In this document: positions 1-7,338 of the stretch, in pieces | Position numbering within the stretch: position 1 is the first letter of the stretch | Layout: each line of letters starts with the position of its first letter | Assembly: GCA_002371375.1 (NCBI GenBank) | Contig: DFIB01000077.1 | Span: forward strand, 1-10,923 | Direction: 5' to 3' | Origin: Mageeibacillus sp. UBA3708 | GTDB taxonomy: Bacteria > Bacillota > Clostridia > Saccharofermentanales > Saccharofermentanaceae | Length of the DNA stretch: 10,923 nucleotides | Position numbers and translations under genes: made by a program | The notes under the pieces: generated by a model | The model's database searches: none | Seen by the model: only the letters and a program-made list of their open reading frames with translations | What the model was told of the DNA's origin: nothing

Positions 1-25
1 AGTTCGAACCTCCAGTGAGCCACCA
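1..25 (+). tRNA. 3' end of a tRNA gene (cut by window edge)
   Basis: The first bases hold a T-loop (TTCGAAC, 3-9), the 3' half of the T-stem (CTCCA, 10-14), the 3' acceptor strand (GTGAGCC, 15-21), discriminator A (22) and an encoded CCA (23-25). The two bases before the T-loop (AG) fit the other half of the T-stem. The 5' acceptor strand, outside the window, should read GGCTCAC. The anticodon is not visible, so identity is unresolved; discriminator A fits several isotypes, among them Lys and Phe. Confidence 0.8.
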
Positions 26-33
26 GAATATTC

Positions 34-135
34 ATAGTGCCTTTCTGAAATACGGCCATTGGAAGTTGATCTGTCTATCTGCGGCGCTGCAGAGATGTTG
101 ACGTTTACTGCAGCAGTATTTCAGGAAGGCACTAT
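34..135. repeat. 102-bp foldback element with long inverted arms and an inner hairpin
   Basis: Arms 34-53 and 116-135 are inverted copies, 20 bp with one G-T pair (44/125) and no other mismatch. Inside, GCTGCAG (86-92) pairs with CTGCAGC (108-114) around a 15-base loop; bases 54-85 show no strong pairing. It starts 9 bp after the tRNA CCA and ends 16 bp before the stop codon of the convergent membrane-protein gene. Neither side has the T-run of an ordinary intrinsic terminator, and I see no clear target-site duplication. It may be a bidirectional transcription barrier, a structured RNA, or a small MITE-like element. Confidence 0.65.
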
Positions 136-151
136 TGATCTGTAGAGGAGT

Positions 152-928
152 TTATTTCCTGTTTGCCTTTATCTTCTTCCTTATGAATATAAGATAGAAC
201 AGCGACAGCGTTACCGTAACAATGGCGAACATGACGGCGATATACAGACACCACTGCCATTTCTCGGTCAGCGGGATATTCACCGGGCTCCTGAAGGTGA
301 AGAAATAATTAGGTGAGAATTCGATGCTTTGGAGCTCACCGTTCATATATACGGGCGAAGTGAACATGGAGTTGACATAGATAGAACTGAATCCGAGCAT
401 ATAGACTATAAGAAGAGTGTGGAGAAGGTAGACCCATCTCCATTTCACTGCGCCGGATTCCAGGATTATCAGGCCGAGTAAGATCATCATTCCGTGATAT
501 ATATAGAATTGGTATGCAACAGGAGAGGTGAATGACTCTCCGGGTGTGATCGTTGTTGTATAAATCGACGGAATTAAAGACGCGAATAAGCCTCCGAGTA
601 AACATGTGGGACACATGAATGCAAGCAGGTCCATTCGTGCCTTGTCATTGTGTGTCAGCGTTGCATAGAAAATGAATATGATCTGTATAGAACAGAAGTG
701 AAGAGGCAGATGATTAAGTTCGATGTACGGATAGAAAGACGAACCGTCTGAAGACGGAACTATCTTCATAACCGAGAAGATCTTGGTGAGCTCCGACAGA
801 ACGGCAATTGTGCATGCAGCATAGAGAATATACTTAAGAGCAGGTCTGTACTTCCTGTACAGTATTACACCGGTGACGGTGAATACTGCGACTATTATAA
901 GCCAGATAATGTGATAGACAGAGAACAT
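152..928 (-). CDS. YwaF/TP0381-family integral membrane protein
   Basis: This 258-residue protein has about seven hydrophobic helices, starting with residues 4-24 and ending with a helix near 230-250 followed by a basic tail (IRKKIKANRK). The stretch ELTKIF then NHLPLHFCSIQ (residues about 46-82) resembles the conserved Glu and LPLHxC core of the YwaF/TP0381 family of uncharacterised membrane proteins. The biochemical role of that family is unknown to me. The ATG is preceded by a strong AAGGAGGGA site (about 931-940, minus strand). It lies 18 bp downstream of the acyltransferase-like gene and is probably cotranscribed with it, as the second gene of the operon. Family assignment rests on motif memory only; membrane localisation is near certain. 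Confidence 0.65.
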   Translation of the reverse strand: MFSVYHIIWLIIVAVFTVTGVILYRKYRPALKYILYAACTIAVLSELTKIFSVMKIVPSSDGSSFYPYIELNHLPLHFCSIQIIFIFYATLTHNDKARMDLLAFMCPTCLLGGLFASLIPSIYTTTITPGESFTSPVAYQFYIYHGMMILLGLIILESGAVKWRWVYLLHTLLIVYMLGFSSIYVNSMFTSPVYMNGELQSIEFSPNYFFTFRSPVNIPLTEKWQWCLYIAVMFAIVTVTLSLFYLIFIRKKIKANRK

Positions 929-946
929 CAGTCCCTCCTTGAATTA

Positions 947-2215
947 TCATTTGAAGCCTATCTCGGGGATGATAAGTTTCTCTGAAGATGCGCCTTCCAC
1001 ATCAGCACCTGCCTGCCGCAGCAGACCTGCGAAAGCATCGGCATACCGCCTGTCTCCGTTGCGCTGAAGGATGGTTATATTATACGTATCACTGATGAGG
1101 AACATCTCTACAAGCAAGTCCTCACCGCATGTATCGCATATTACCTCGATATTCTTGAAATACCGCTCCATCTCGCCGAACTGTGCCTTGCCGGTATAGC
1201 TCGAGGCAAAAGTCTCATCGCTCATGTTGAAAGACATGGACAGCCTTGATATCAGCCTTTTGAGTCCGTAGAATGGGATATGAGATATGAGACTGAAGAC
1301 CTTGCGCTGGAAATCCAGTTCCTTGAGAACGGAATCTGTATCGCTCTGAAGGAAAACGCGCCCTCTCACAGATGTGCACTGTCTGTCCGGCGGCAGGCTC
1401 ACTATCTTGTCATCACAGATTACATGGAGGTTATATACAAGATTCATGCAGTATTTGTTCGCGTTGAGTGCCGGCCTGATGTTTATCGGGATAGCGATCG
1501 AGACTTTGCGCCCGCTGTCAGGATGAACCTGCAATATGGCTTTGGCCATCATTATACCGAGGAAAGGAGCAGGAGAGACATCAAGACCGGTCATGACCCC
1601 GTTCAGGGAAGAACGCGGGACGCTGATGCGGAATATGTGCGGATCACGTTCCTTTATGCCTGATTCTTTTGTGATTTTAAGCGCCTTAACAAACCTTGGC
1701 GTCTTAGCCAGAGGCGACAGCTTCCGTTCCGGTCTGCGCTTCGGGAAAGGATCCGTATATTCTTCGGCGGATATATCATCCTCCAATGTGTTAATGCCTT
1801 CCGGGTTGAGCTGCACATTGTATCTGATCTCCGAATAATAGAACATAAGTGTCTTAAAAAGCTTGTTGAAGGCTATGCCGTCTATCAGACCGTGGAAAGT
1901 ATGGATCATGATGTTGTTGCCTGACCAGGTGAAAGCTATAAGATGATAATTGACTCCTTCAGATCCGATCGGCGGGCACAAAGCTCCTTCGGTTACTGTC
2001 CAGGGAAGATCGTTATCCTCTATCTTGAGGCCCATTACGGATTTGATAACTCTTACTCTGAGGCACGGATAGCGCTGCCATGTCTTGCTTACCGCTTCTC
2101 TGAGACTGTTGCCGTCAACAGGGTCAGTAGCTTCTATCCTCATTGTGATAGTGAACGGGTTTTGTTTGTCTGCAGCATAGTATACGATCCCGGAGGAGAA
2201 TAGATTGCCGTTCAT
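947..2215 (-). CDS. condensation-fold (CoA-dependent acyltransferase-like) protein
   Basis: The 422-residue protein carries HGLIDG at residues 108-113, matching the HxxxDG active-site motif shared by NRPS condensation domains, chloramphenicol acetyltransferase-like folds and alcohol acyltransferases. The residue before it is Phe (107), so the HHxxxDG of NRPS domains is incomplete. A segment near 240-270 (IAIPINIRPAL, then NLVYNLH) resembles the conserved IPVNxR region of stand-alone condensation-like acyltransferases. No carrier or adenylation domain is fused, so a free-standing acyl transfer role is more likely than peptide synthesis; the substrate is unknown. It ends in tandem stops (TGA TAA). 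The ATG has an AGAGGA ribosome site about 7 bases upstream, and an extended -10 promoter lies at 2243-2251. It is the first gene of an operon with the downstream membrane protein, which hints at modification of a membrane or cell-surface molecule. Confidence 0.6.
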   Translation of the reverse strand: MNGNLFSSGIVYYAADKQNPFTITMRIEATDPVDGNSLREAVSKTWQRYPCLRVRVIKSVMGLKIEDNDLPWTVTEGALCPPIGSEGVNYHLIAFTWSGNNIMIHTFHGLIDGIAFNKLFKTLMFYYSEIRYNVQLNPEGINTLEDDISAEEYTDPFPKRRPERKLSPLAKTPRFVKALKITKESGIKERDPHIFRISVPRSSLNGVMTGLDVSPAPFLGIMMAKAILQVHPDSGRKVSIAIPINIRPALNANKYCMNLVYNLHVICDDKIVSLPPDRQCTSVRGRVFLQSDTDSVLKELDFQRKVFSLISHIPFYGLKRLISRLSMSFNMSDETFASSYTGKAQFGEMERYFKNIEVICDTCGEDLLVEMFLISDTYNITILQRNGDRRYADAFAGLLRQAGADVEGASSEKLIIPEIGFK

Positions 2216-2242
2216 TGTTGATCCTCTCGCAATTTTTTACAT

Positions 2243-2251
2243 ATTATATCA
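2243..2251 (-). promoter_or_regulatory. extended -10 promoter for the acyltransferase/membrane-protein operon
   Basis: Read on the minus strand, this is a perfect TGATATAAT (TGn plus TATAAT), 27 bp upstream of the start codon at 2215. There is no convincing -35 hexamer at 17 bp, which extended -10 promoters do not need. Transcription should start near 2236, giving a leader of about 20 bases. Confidence 0.6.
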
Positions 2252-2293
2252 TTTCGTCAGGCTTATATATTACATAGCTTTCCATCTTTGAGG

Positions 2294-2299
2294 TATAAT
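2294..2299 (+). promoter_or_regulatory. -10 box for the GAF-ABC exporter operon
   Basis: A perfect TATAAT lies 30 bp before the chosen ATG at 2330; the -35 region is weak. Transcription would start near 2306. This helps set the gene's start: the in-frame ATG at 2288 lies upstream of the -10 box and would not be in the transcript. Confidence 0.55.
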
Positions 2300-2329
2300 C
2301 TTAGATATTATTTTGCGCAGGAGACGGTA

Positions 2330-3550
2330 ATGGCGACTTCCAAACGATTTACACGTGCAAGCTTTCGCATGATGGAGCAACTCCTTGAGGTGGACAACCT
2401 CGACGAAGCACTTACAGGATGCCTTGAGATAATAGTTGATACACTTAACAGTGAAGCGGGTTCTATATGGATCCTTGATAAGAAGTCTGACAGACTTCAT
2501 CCGGTATACAATATCGGCGCCGGCAATATTACCAATGTCAGTATTGAGAACGGCATGGGTGTTGAAGGCGCCGTTACCAAGACCGGAAAGTCAATGATAG
2601 TCGCCGATGCTCAGAATGATCCGGATTTTGAGGGGACTACGATAGATGATTACGGACTTGTGACCAGGTCGATGATATGTGTGCCCCTCAATAATGTTCA
2701 TGAGGTTATCGGATGCGTTCAGATCATTAACAAGAATGACGGAACTCTCTATGACGGGGAAGAACTTGAACTCTGTGAACACATGGCTGCTCTTGCGGCC
2801 ATGACCATAGACGAGAAGGGTCTTGCACTGGACACAGATGAAGATAAGGAAGTGCTCGTAACTCTTGAGAATGTTACGAAGCAATTTGTGAACGGAGATA
2901 CGATACAGACTGTCCTCAAGGGGATAAATCTTGATATCTACAAGAACGAGTTCGTTGTTATACTCGGAGAATCAGGATGCGGTAAATCAACGATGATGAA
3001 TATCGTCGGCGGGATGGATTTCCTTACAACAGGCAAGCTATATATTGACGGGAAGGATTTCTCGCATCCGACTGACCTTGAGCTAACCAAATACAGACGT
3101 GATTATGTGGGATTTATCTTTCAGTCATATAATCTCATGCCGAACCTGTCGGCCTTGGAGAATGTCGAATTTATTGCCGAGCTTGTCGATGACCCGATGG
3201 AACCTGTTGATGCTCTCGCCAAAGTAGGGCTCGGACAGAAGGGCGGAAGCTATCCCGGACAGATGTCAGGCGGCCAGCAGCAACGCGTATCCATTGCAAG
3301 AGCCATCGTCAAGAGACCGAAGCTCATACTCGCGGATGAGCCTACTGCTGCGCTTGATTATGCAACGAGCATTGAAGTCCTCGAGGTGGTGGAAGATATC
3401 GTCAGAAATAACGGAGCTACAGTCATGATGATCACACATAACGGCGAGATCGCCAGAATGGCGGACAGAGTCGTTAAGTTAAGGAACGGCAAGATCGCAA
3501 GTATCAAACGCAACTTGAATCCCGTTCATGCTAAGGAACTGGTCTGGTAA
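2330..3550 (+). CDS. GAF domain-ABC transporter ATPase fusion
   Basis: The protein (406 residues) has two parts. Residues about 15-165 form a GAF domain with the usual landmarks: SEAGSIW, GMGVEG, an IVADAQNDPDF stretch, TRSMICVPL and GCVQIINK. Residues about 170-400 form a MacB/LolD-type ABC ATPase with Walker A GESGCGKST (213-221), Q-loop Gln265, signature MSGGQ (312-316), Walker B LILADEP (332-338, catalytic Glu337) and switch His370. All catalytic residues are intact, so it should hydrolyse ATP to drive the FtsX-like permease encoded 4 bp downstream. The GAF part could bind a small molecule or mediate dimer contacts and so tune the pump; no ligand can be read from sequence. The start is set at 2330 because AGGAG lies 7 bases upstream and the promoter overlaps the longer alternative. 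Most MacB-type ATPases lack this extra domain. Confidence 0.9.
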   Translation: MATSKRFTRASFRMMEQLLEVDNLDEALTGCLEIIVDTLNSEAGSIWILDKKSDRLHPVYNIGAGNITNVSIENGMGVEGAVTKTGKSMIVADAQNDPDFEGTTIDDYGLVTRSMICVPLNNVHEVIGCVQIINKNDGTLYDGEELELCEHMAALAAMTIDEKGLALDTDEDKEVLVTLENVTKQFVNGDTIQTVLKGINLDIYKNEFVVILGESGCGKSTMMNIVGGMDFLTTGKLYIDGKDFSHPTDLELTKYRRDYVGFIFQSYNLMPNLSALENVEFIAELVDDPMEPVDALAKVGLGQKGGSYPGQMSGGQQQRVSIARAIVKRPKLILADEPTAALDYATSIEVLEVVEDIVRNNGATVMMITHNGEIARMADRVVKLRNGKIASIKRNLNPVHAKELVW

Positions 3551-3554
3551 ACGG

Positions 3555-6500
3555 ATGAAGAAGACTCAGTTCAAGGATACTCTCAAGAATATCAGGAAGC
3601 AGAAGGTATCGTATCTCTCTGTCGTTATTATAGCTATGCTTGCTGCCACGATATTTCTGGGTATCAACTTCGCCTCCAGATCAATAGGTATGAACGGGCA
3701 TGTATTCTATGAGAAGACATGCTTCAGGGACGTTGAGATAGTCTCGACTTTTCTGCTTACAGAAGATGACCTTAACGCCATCAGAGCAGTTGAGGGAGTC
3801 GCTGAAGCAGAGGGTGCGGTACAGCTGGACGGAGTTTTGTTCAGCAGCAATGATCCGGAAGATGTGTCGGTTACATCACTTACCTCCAAAGTCAACATCC
3901 CGGCGATACTCGAAGGGCGCCTGCCCGAGGGTGACGATGAATGCGCGGTCGAGACAACAATAGCAAAAAAACTTGTTCTTAAGCCCGGTGACAGTATCAA
4001 AGTCGCCGATAAAACCGGTGATTGCCTTAAGGGACTTAAGAATACCGAATATACTGTTACGGGTGTGATCTACTACGGGGAGACTGCCTCAACGCCTGAA
4101 TTCTCCCAAGGCAGGAGAAGCATCGTAATGGCGAGGGATGCTTTCGATATGGAAGCGATGGAGAATTGTTATACAAAGGCTCTTGTCACTTTTACGAATA
4201 CGGACGGGCTTTTCAGATTCGGCAAAGAATACTTGGATGCTGTTAAGGAAGTTGAGGCGAGGATAGATGTTCTTGCTGATGAACGTGCCAAGTTGCGGTA
4301 TGAAGAAGTGTACGGCAAGTATAAGGGACAGATAGATGAGGGGCAGGCAAAGCTGGATGATGCTCAACAGGAACTTGAGGATTCCAGGCAAAAGCTTGAT
4401 GACGGATGGGCACAATCAGAATCAGGCAGGGCAGATCTTGATGATGCAAAGAAGAAGCTCGAGGATGCCAAGGCAGAGATCGATAAAGGACAAAAGGAGA
4501 TAGAAGACGGTCAGAAGGAACTCGATAAGGCAAAGGCTGAACTCGAGGCTGCAAAGAAAGAGCTTGATAAGGGCGGGCGCAAGCTTAAGGATGCCAAGAG
4601 TGAGCTTGACAGTGCAAAGAAAGAACTAAGCGAGGGACGAAGCGAACTCAAAGACGGCATCAGTAAGATCGATGAAGCCAAGGATGAAGTCCGCACCGGA
4701 TTGTATAATGCCATCAAGAGCGTTATAGGAGATTATGTCGATGAATTCGATTGGGAGAAGAGCACTGCAGTGACAGATGTTGATGATCCCAAGGCGAGTG
4801 CCACAAGATTTGCGATAACAAAGGGTATCGTCATAGATCTGGATAAGTCCATGGCTGACAATGTATACGGGCTGATATCTTCTCTCGGTCTGTCTGAAGA
4901 GCAGCTTCGTACAGCTTTCGAGACGGCGACAGGGATAATCCGGGATCTTGCCGACGGTGAGACGTGGATCGGCCGTGTATGCAAGTACATCGTAGATAAG
5001 TACAACAAGTATGATACTGATTACAACAAGCTGGCTCAAGGCGCCAGAGACTGGAATTCAGGTCACAGGCAGTATATTGACGGCAAGAAGGAATACGATA
5101 AGGGTCTGAAGGAATATAATGACGGCAAAGCAAAATTTGATAAGTCTTTGCAGCAGTATAACGCCGGTCTGGCCAAGTATAACAAGGGCGTTGCGGAACT
5201 TGAGAGAGCAAAGCAAAAGCTGGCGGAAGGTATCGCGGAATACGAGGCCGGCCTTGCTAAATATGAGCAGGGTACAAAAGATCTTGAGAACGGAATAGCA
5301 GAGCTTGAAGACGGTGAGAAGAAGTATTCGGACGGGCTTGATGAATATAACGCCGGCGCTGACAAGCTCAAGATGTCGCGTGAAGAACTCAACAAGATGG
5401 ATCAGTGCAGATGGGTAGTGCTCGATTGTAATAAGAATGTCTCCTATAACATCATAAACGGCGCATATACCAATCTCAAGGATATTGCGATGACGTTCGC
5501 AGTGGTTTTTGCGATAGTGGCGGCGCTTGTTATCTTTGCTACTCTTGGCAAGATCATTGACGAACAGCGCAAGCAGGTGGGCACGACCAAGGCTCTCGGG
5601 TTCTTCAACCGCGAGATATTCTTCAAATATCTGTTCTTCGGAGTGTCCGGAACATTCATAGGAACGGTTCTCGGCTGCGTCCTTGCTTATTTTGCGGTTC
5701 AGAGTGTCGTCATCGGAGGATACAGCAGTCAGTATGTTTTCGGCTACGGTGACAAGTATTACGATGCTTTGCTTATTGCGATAGTGATAGTCTCAGGGAT
5801 CCTCCTTTCAACTGTTACCGTTTGGTCGGCATGTTACAGTCTTCTTAGATCAACTGCGCTCAGGCTGATGCAGGATAAGATACCTGCAGCCAGGCGAAGG
5901 GACAGGAAGAACGGTAATAAGAGGAGCAAGGGAGGTCTTTACGGAAGACTGATCATCAGGAACATGATCACGGATAAGAAGAGGGTAGTTGCAACGATCG
6001 TCAGTGTTGCCGGATGCTGTACACTTCTGGTGGCGGGTTTCTCCGTGCAGTTCTCTGTCGATAATGCAATTGACGGTCAGTTTACCAAGTTCGAGCATTA
6101 TGACCAGTGCATAAAATATGATTCCGACGTGTCTGATACGGTAAGCGAAGATATGCGCAGGGTATTTGATGAGAATAATGTATCCTGCTTCGAGTTTGCC
6201 GATATCATTCAGACCGTAAGCTCCGGTGATGCGCTGTTCACCATGGAACTTGAAGTGGGCGACCTTGACAAGATAGGGGATTACTTCTCGATAAGAAGTG
6301 CAGCGACCGGTGAGAAGGCTGACCTCTCGGCAGAAGGAATCTGGGTTCATAAGATGGTATCCGAGCGTTACAACGTTAAGGCCGGCGACGAGTTAACCTT
6401 GTATAACGCAACCATGAAGCCTTTCAAAGCCCGCGTGGCAGGAGTTTTCGATAATTACATCGGGTGGTTTGCCTTCATGAATACGGAGTATTACAGGAAT

Positions 6501-7049
6501 CTCTTCGGAGATGATGCCAGGAGCCCGAACGCATTCTTCATTAATCTTAACGGTGCCGATCCTGCGACGGTGGATGAGCAGATCCGCAATGTCGACGGAT
6601 TCATTCAGCTCAAAGATATATCCGAGATACGTGAGTCATACACGAGAATGGCGTCAGTACTTAATTCTGTATCACTTGTATGTATCGTTATGTCTGCGCT
6701 CATGGCTTATTTTATACTCCTTAACCTGGTCAGCATGTTCATCAATCAGAAGAAGCGTGAACTTACGATAATGAGAGTAAACGGGTTCAGGCTCCGTGAG
6801 GTCATAATGTATGTGGCGAGAGAACTTATCGCAGCTACATTGATAGGAATAATCCTCGGTATGGGCTGTGGTACGCTCCTGGGCTCAAGAGTTATTCATC
6901 TTGTCGAATCAGCCCAGCTGCAGTTCGACAGGAGCATTCAGTTCACCGGATGGCTGTACTCTGCGATAATCACTTTTATCTTCGCGGCAGCAGTGTGCAT
7001 TCCGGTATTCCGCAGGATAAAGTACCTTAAACTGTCGGACGTTAACTGA
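3555..7049 (+). CDS. FtsX/MacB-like ABC permease with long extracellular coiled-coil hairpin
   Basis: This 1164-residue membrane protein is the partner of the GAF-ABC ATPase. Order: TM1 (about 18-40); a MacB-like extracellular region (about 40-250); heptad block 1 (260-378); an intervening domain (379-492); heptad block 2 (493-604); FtsX domain 1 with TMs near 643-665, 691-719 and 736-762; basic linker; TM5 (about 807-832); a second extracellular domain (about 833-1030); FtsX domain 2 with TMs near 1031-1062, 1084-1110 and 1131-1155. The cytosolic loop DEQRKQVGTTKALGF and its second copy NQKKRELTIMRVNGF are the conserved loops of duplicated FtsX domains. Proteins of this class usually couple ATP hydrolysis to movement outside the membrane (mechanotransmission) rather than classic channel transport. 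The start at 3555 is 4 bp after the ATPase stop, with no strong ribosome site, so translation is probably coupled. An ATG at 3528 is possible but less natural. Substrate unknown; peptide, lipoprotein or cell-wall enzyme control are options. Confidence 0.88.
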   Translation: MKKTQFKDTLKNIRKQKVSYLSVVIIAMLAATIFLGINFASRSIGMNGHVFYEKTCFRDVEIVSTFLLTEDDLNAIRAVEGVAEAEGAVQLDGVLFSSNDPEDVSVTSLTSKVNIPAILEGRLPEGDDECAVETTIAKKLVLKPGDSIKVADKTGDCLKGLKNTEYTVTGVIYYGETASTPEFSQGRRSIVMARDAFDMEAMENCYTKALVTFTNTDGLFRFGKEYLDAVKEVEARIDVLADERAKLRYEEVYGKYKGQIDEGQAKLDDAQQELEDSRQKLDDGWAQSESGRADLDDAKKKLEDAKAEIDKGQKEIEDGQKELDKAKAELEAAKKELDKGGRKLKDAKSELDSAKKELSEGRSELKDGISKIDEAKDEVRTGLYNAIKSVIGDYVDEFDWEKSTAVTDVDDPKASATRFAITKGIVIDLDKSMADNVYGLISSLGLSEEQLRTAFETATGIIRDLADGETWIGRVCKYIVDKYNKYDTDYNKLAQGARDWNSGHRQYIDGKKEYDKGLKEYNDGKAKFDKSLQQYNAGLAKYNKGVAELERAKQKLAEGIAEYEAGLAKYEQGTKDLENGIAELEDGEKKYSDGLDEYNAGADKLKMSREELNKMDQCRWVVLDCNKNVSYNIINGAYTNLKDIAMTFAVVFAIVAALVIFATLGKIIDEQRKQVGTTKALGFFNREIFFKYLFFGVSGTFIGTVLGCVLAYFAVQSVVIGGYSSQYVFGYGDKYYDALLIAIVIVSGILLSTVTVWSACYSLLRSTALRLMQDKIPAARRRDRKNGNKRSKGGLYGRLIIRNMITDKKRVVATIVSVAGCCTLLVAGFSVQFSVDNAIDGQFTKFEHYDQCIKYDSDVSDTVSEDMRRVFDENNVSCFEFADIIQTVSSGDALFTMELEVGDLDKIGDYFSIRSAATGEKADLSAEGIWVHKMVSERYNVKAGDELTLYNATMKPFKARVAGVFDNYIGWFAFMNTEYYRNLFGDDARSPNAFFINLNGADPATVDEQIRNVDGFIQLKDISEIRESYTRMASVLNSVSLVCIVMSALMAYFILLNLVSMFINQKKRELTIMRVNGFRLREVIMYVARELIAATLIGIILGMGCGTLLGSRVIHLVESAQLQFDRSIQFTGWLYSAIITFIFAAAVCIPVFRRIKYLKLSDVN
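4332..4688 (+). repeat. 17 heptad repeats (helix 1 of the coiled-coil hairpin)
   Basis: Residues 260-378 of the permease split without gaps into 17 seven-residue units. Most start with Leu or Ile, often followed by Asp or Glu, with Gly or Ala at position 4 (IDEGQAK, LDDAQQE, LEDAKAE, IDKGQKE). One unit (SESGRAD) breaks the hydrophobic start. This is protein-level periodicity, not a tandem DNA repeat. Confidence 0.85.
5031..5366 (+). repeat. 16 heptad repeats (helix 2 of the coiled-coil hairpin)
   Basis: Residues 493-604 of the permease form 16 uninterrupted seven-residue units, many starting with Tyr and carrying Gly at position 4 (YDKGLKE, YNAGLAK, YEAGLAK, YSDGLDE). Block 1 prefers Leu/Ile at the same place, so the two helices have different faces. 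The near-equal lengths (119 and 112 residues) suggest they pair antiparallel. Confidence 0.85.
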
Positions 7050-7058
7050 CTTTTGCCC

Positions 7059-7086
7059 TTGCAATATTTTCAGGTAGTGATATACT
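7059..7086 (+). promoter_or_regulatory. promoter of the T-box/acyl-CoA synthetase operon
   Basis: A -35-like TTGCAA (7059-7064) and an extended -10, TGATATACT (7078-7086), are separated by 16 bp. Transcription would begin near 7093, right before stem I of the T-box leader, which supports the call. The -10 lies inside a palindrome annotated separately. Confidence 0.6.
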
Positions 7087-7089
7087 ACC
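7073..7089. promoter_or_regulatory. 17-bp palindrome over the -10 box, candidate operator
   Basis: GGTAGT (7073-7078) and ACTACC (7084-7089) are perfect inverted copies around a 5-bp spacer, and the pair encloses the predicted -10. There is no T-run after it, so it is not an intrinsic terminator of the upstream permease gene. A repressor bound here would block RNA polymerase. The XRE domain encoded by the downstream gene is an obvious candidate binder (inference). Confidence 0.4.
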
Positions 7090-7290
7090 GCGTATAAAGG
7101 CTTTGACGAAGAGTTTACTTTATTGAGCGGTCATACAGAGAAGGGAATATTTGATGAGAGTTCCCGGCATGCAGTAGAGTATATGTAGCTTCCGAGCCGG
7201 GAGGAAGAAAGGCATATCCGAGTAGAACCTCTCCGTGACTGCTACGTTAGTGCATAGGGATTGATAGATCCCGATAAGTGGCGGCAACGC

Positions 7291-7338
7291 AATTTGAGTG
7301 GTACCGCGGGTGTATAAGATAATAACACTCGTCTCAAA
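7291..7338 (+). promoter_or_regulatory. T-box sequence and antiterminator helix
   Basis: TTTGAG (7293-7298) pairs with CTCAAA (7333-7338), and CGGGTGT (7307-7313) pairs with ACACTCG (7325-7331, one G-U). Between them TGGTACCG (7299-7306) forms the bulge that contacts the tRNA 3' end; GTGGTACCGCG matches the conserved T-box. CTCAAA is also part of the terminator's 5' arm, so the two structures exclude each other. Confidence 0.88.

Noticed and set aside
1280..2203. Plus-strand open frames opposite the acyltransferase-like gene
   Set aside because: No ribosome sites or recognisable domains; the minus-strand frame carries HxxxDG, a promoter and a ribosome site.
2288..2329. Longer start (ATG at 2288) for the GAF-ABC ATPase
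   Set aside because: It precedes the TATAAT box at 2294-2299, so it would not be transcribed from that promoter; ATG 2330 has AGGAG at the right distance.
4332..5366. Tandem DNA repeats or a CRISPR-like array in the permease gene
   Set aside because: The periodicity is at protein level (7 residues) with varied codons; there are no identical DNA repeats with regular spacers.
4089..5395. Several long minus-strand open frames opposite the permease gene
   Set aside because: They are shadows of the biased codon use in the heptad-repeat region; they overlap each other, lack ribosome sites and show no domain motifs.
7073..7089. Intrinsic terminator for the exporter operon
   Set aside because: The 6-bp stem is followed by GCGTATAAAG, not a T-run, and it coincides with a promoter -10.
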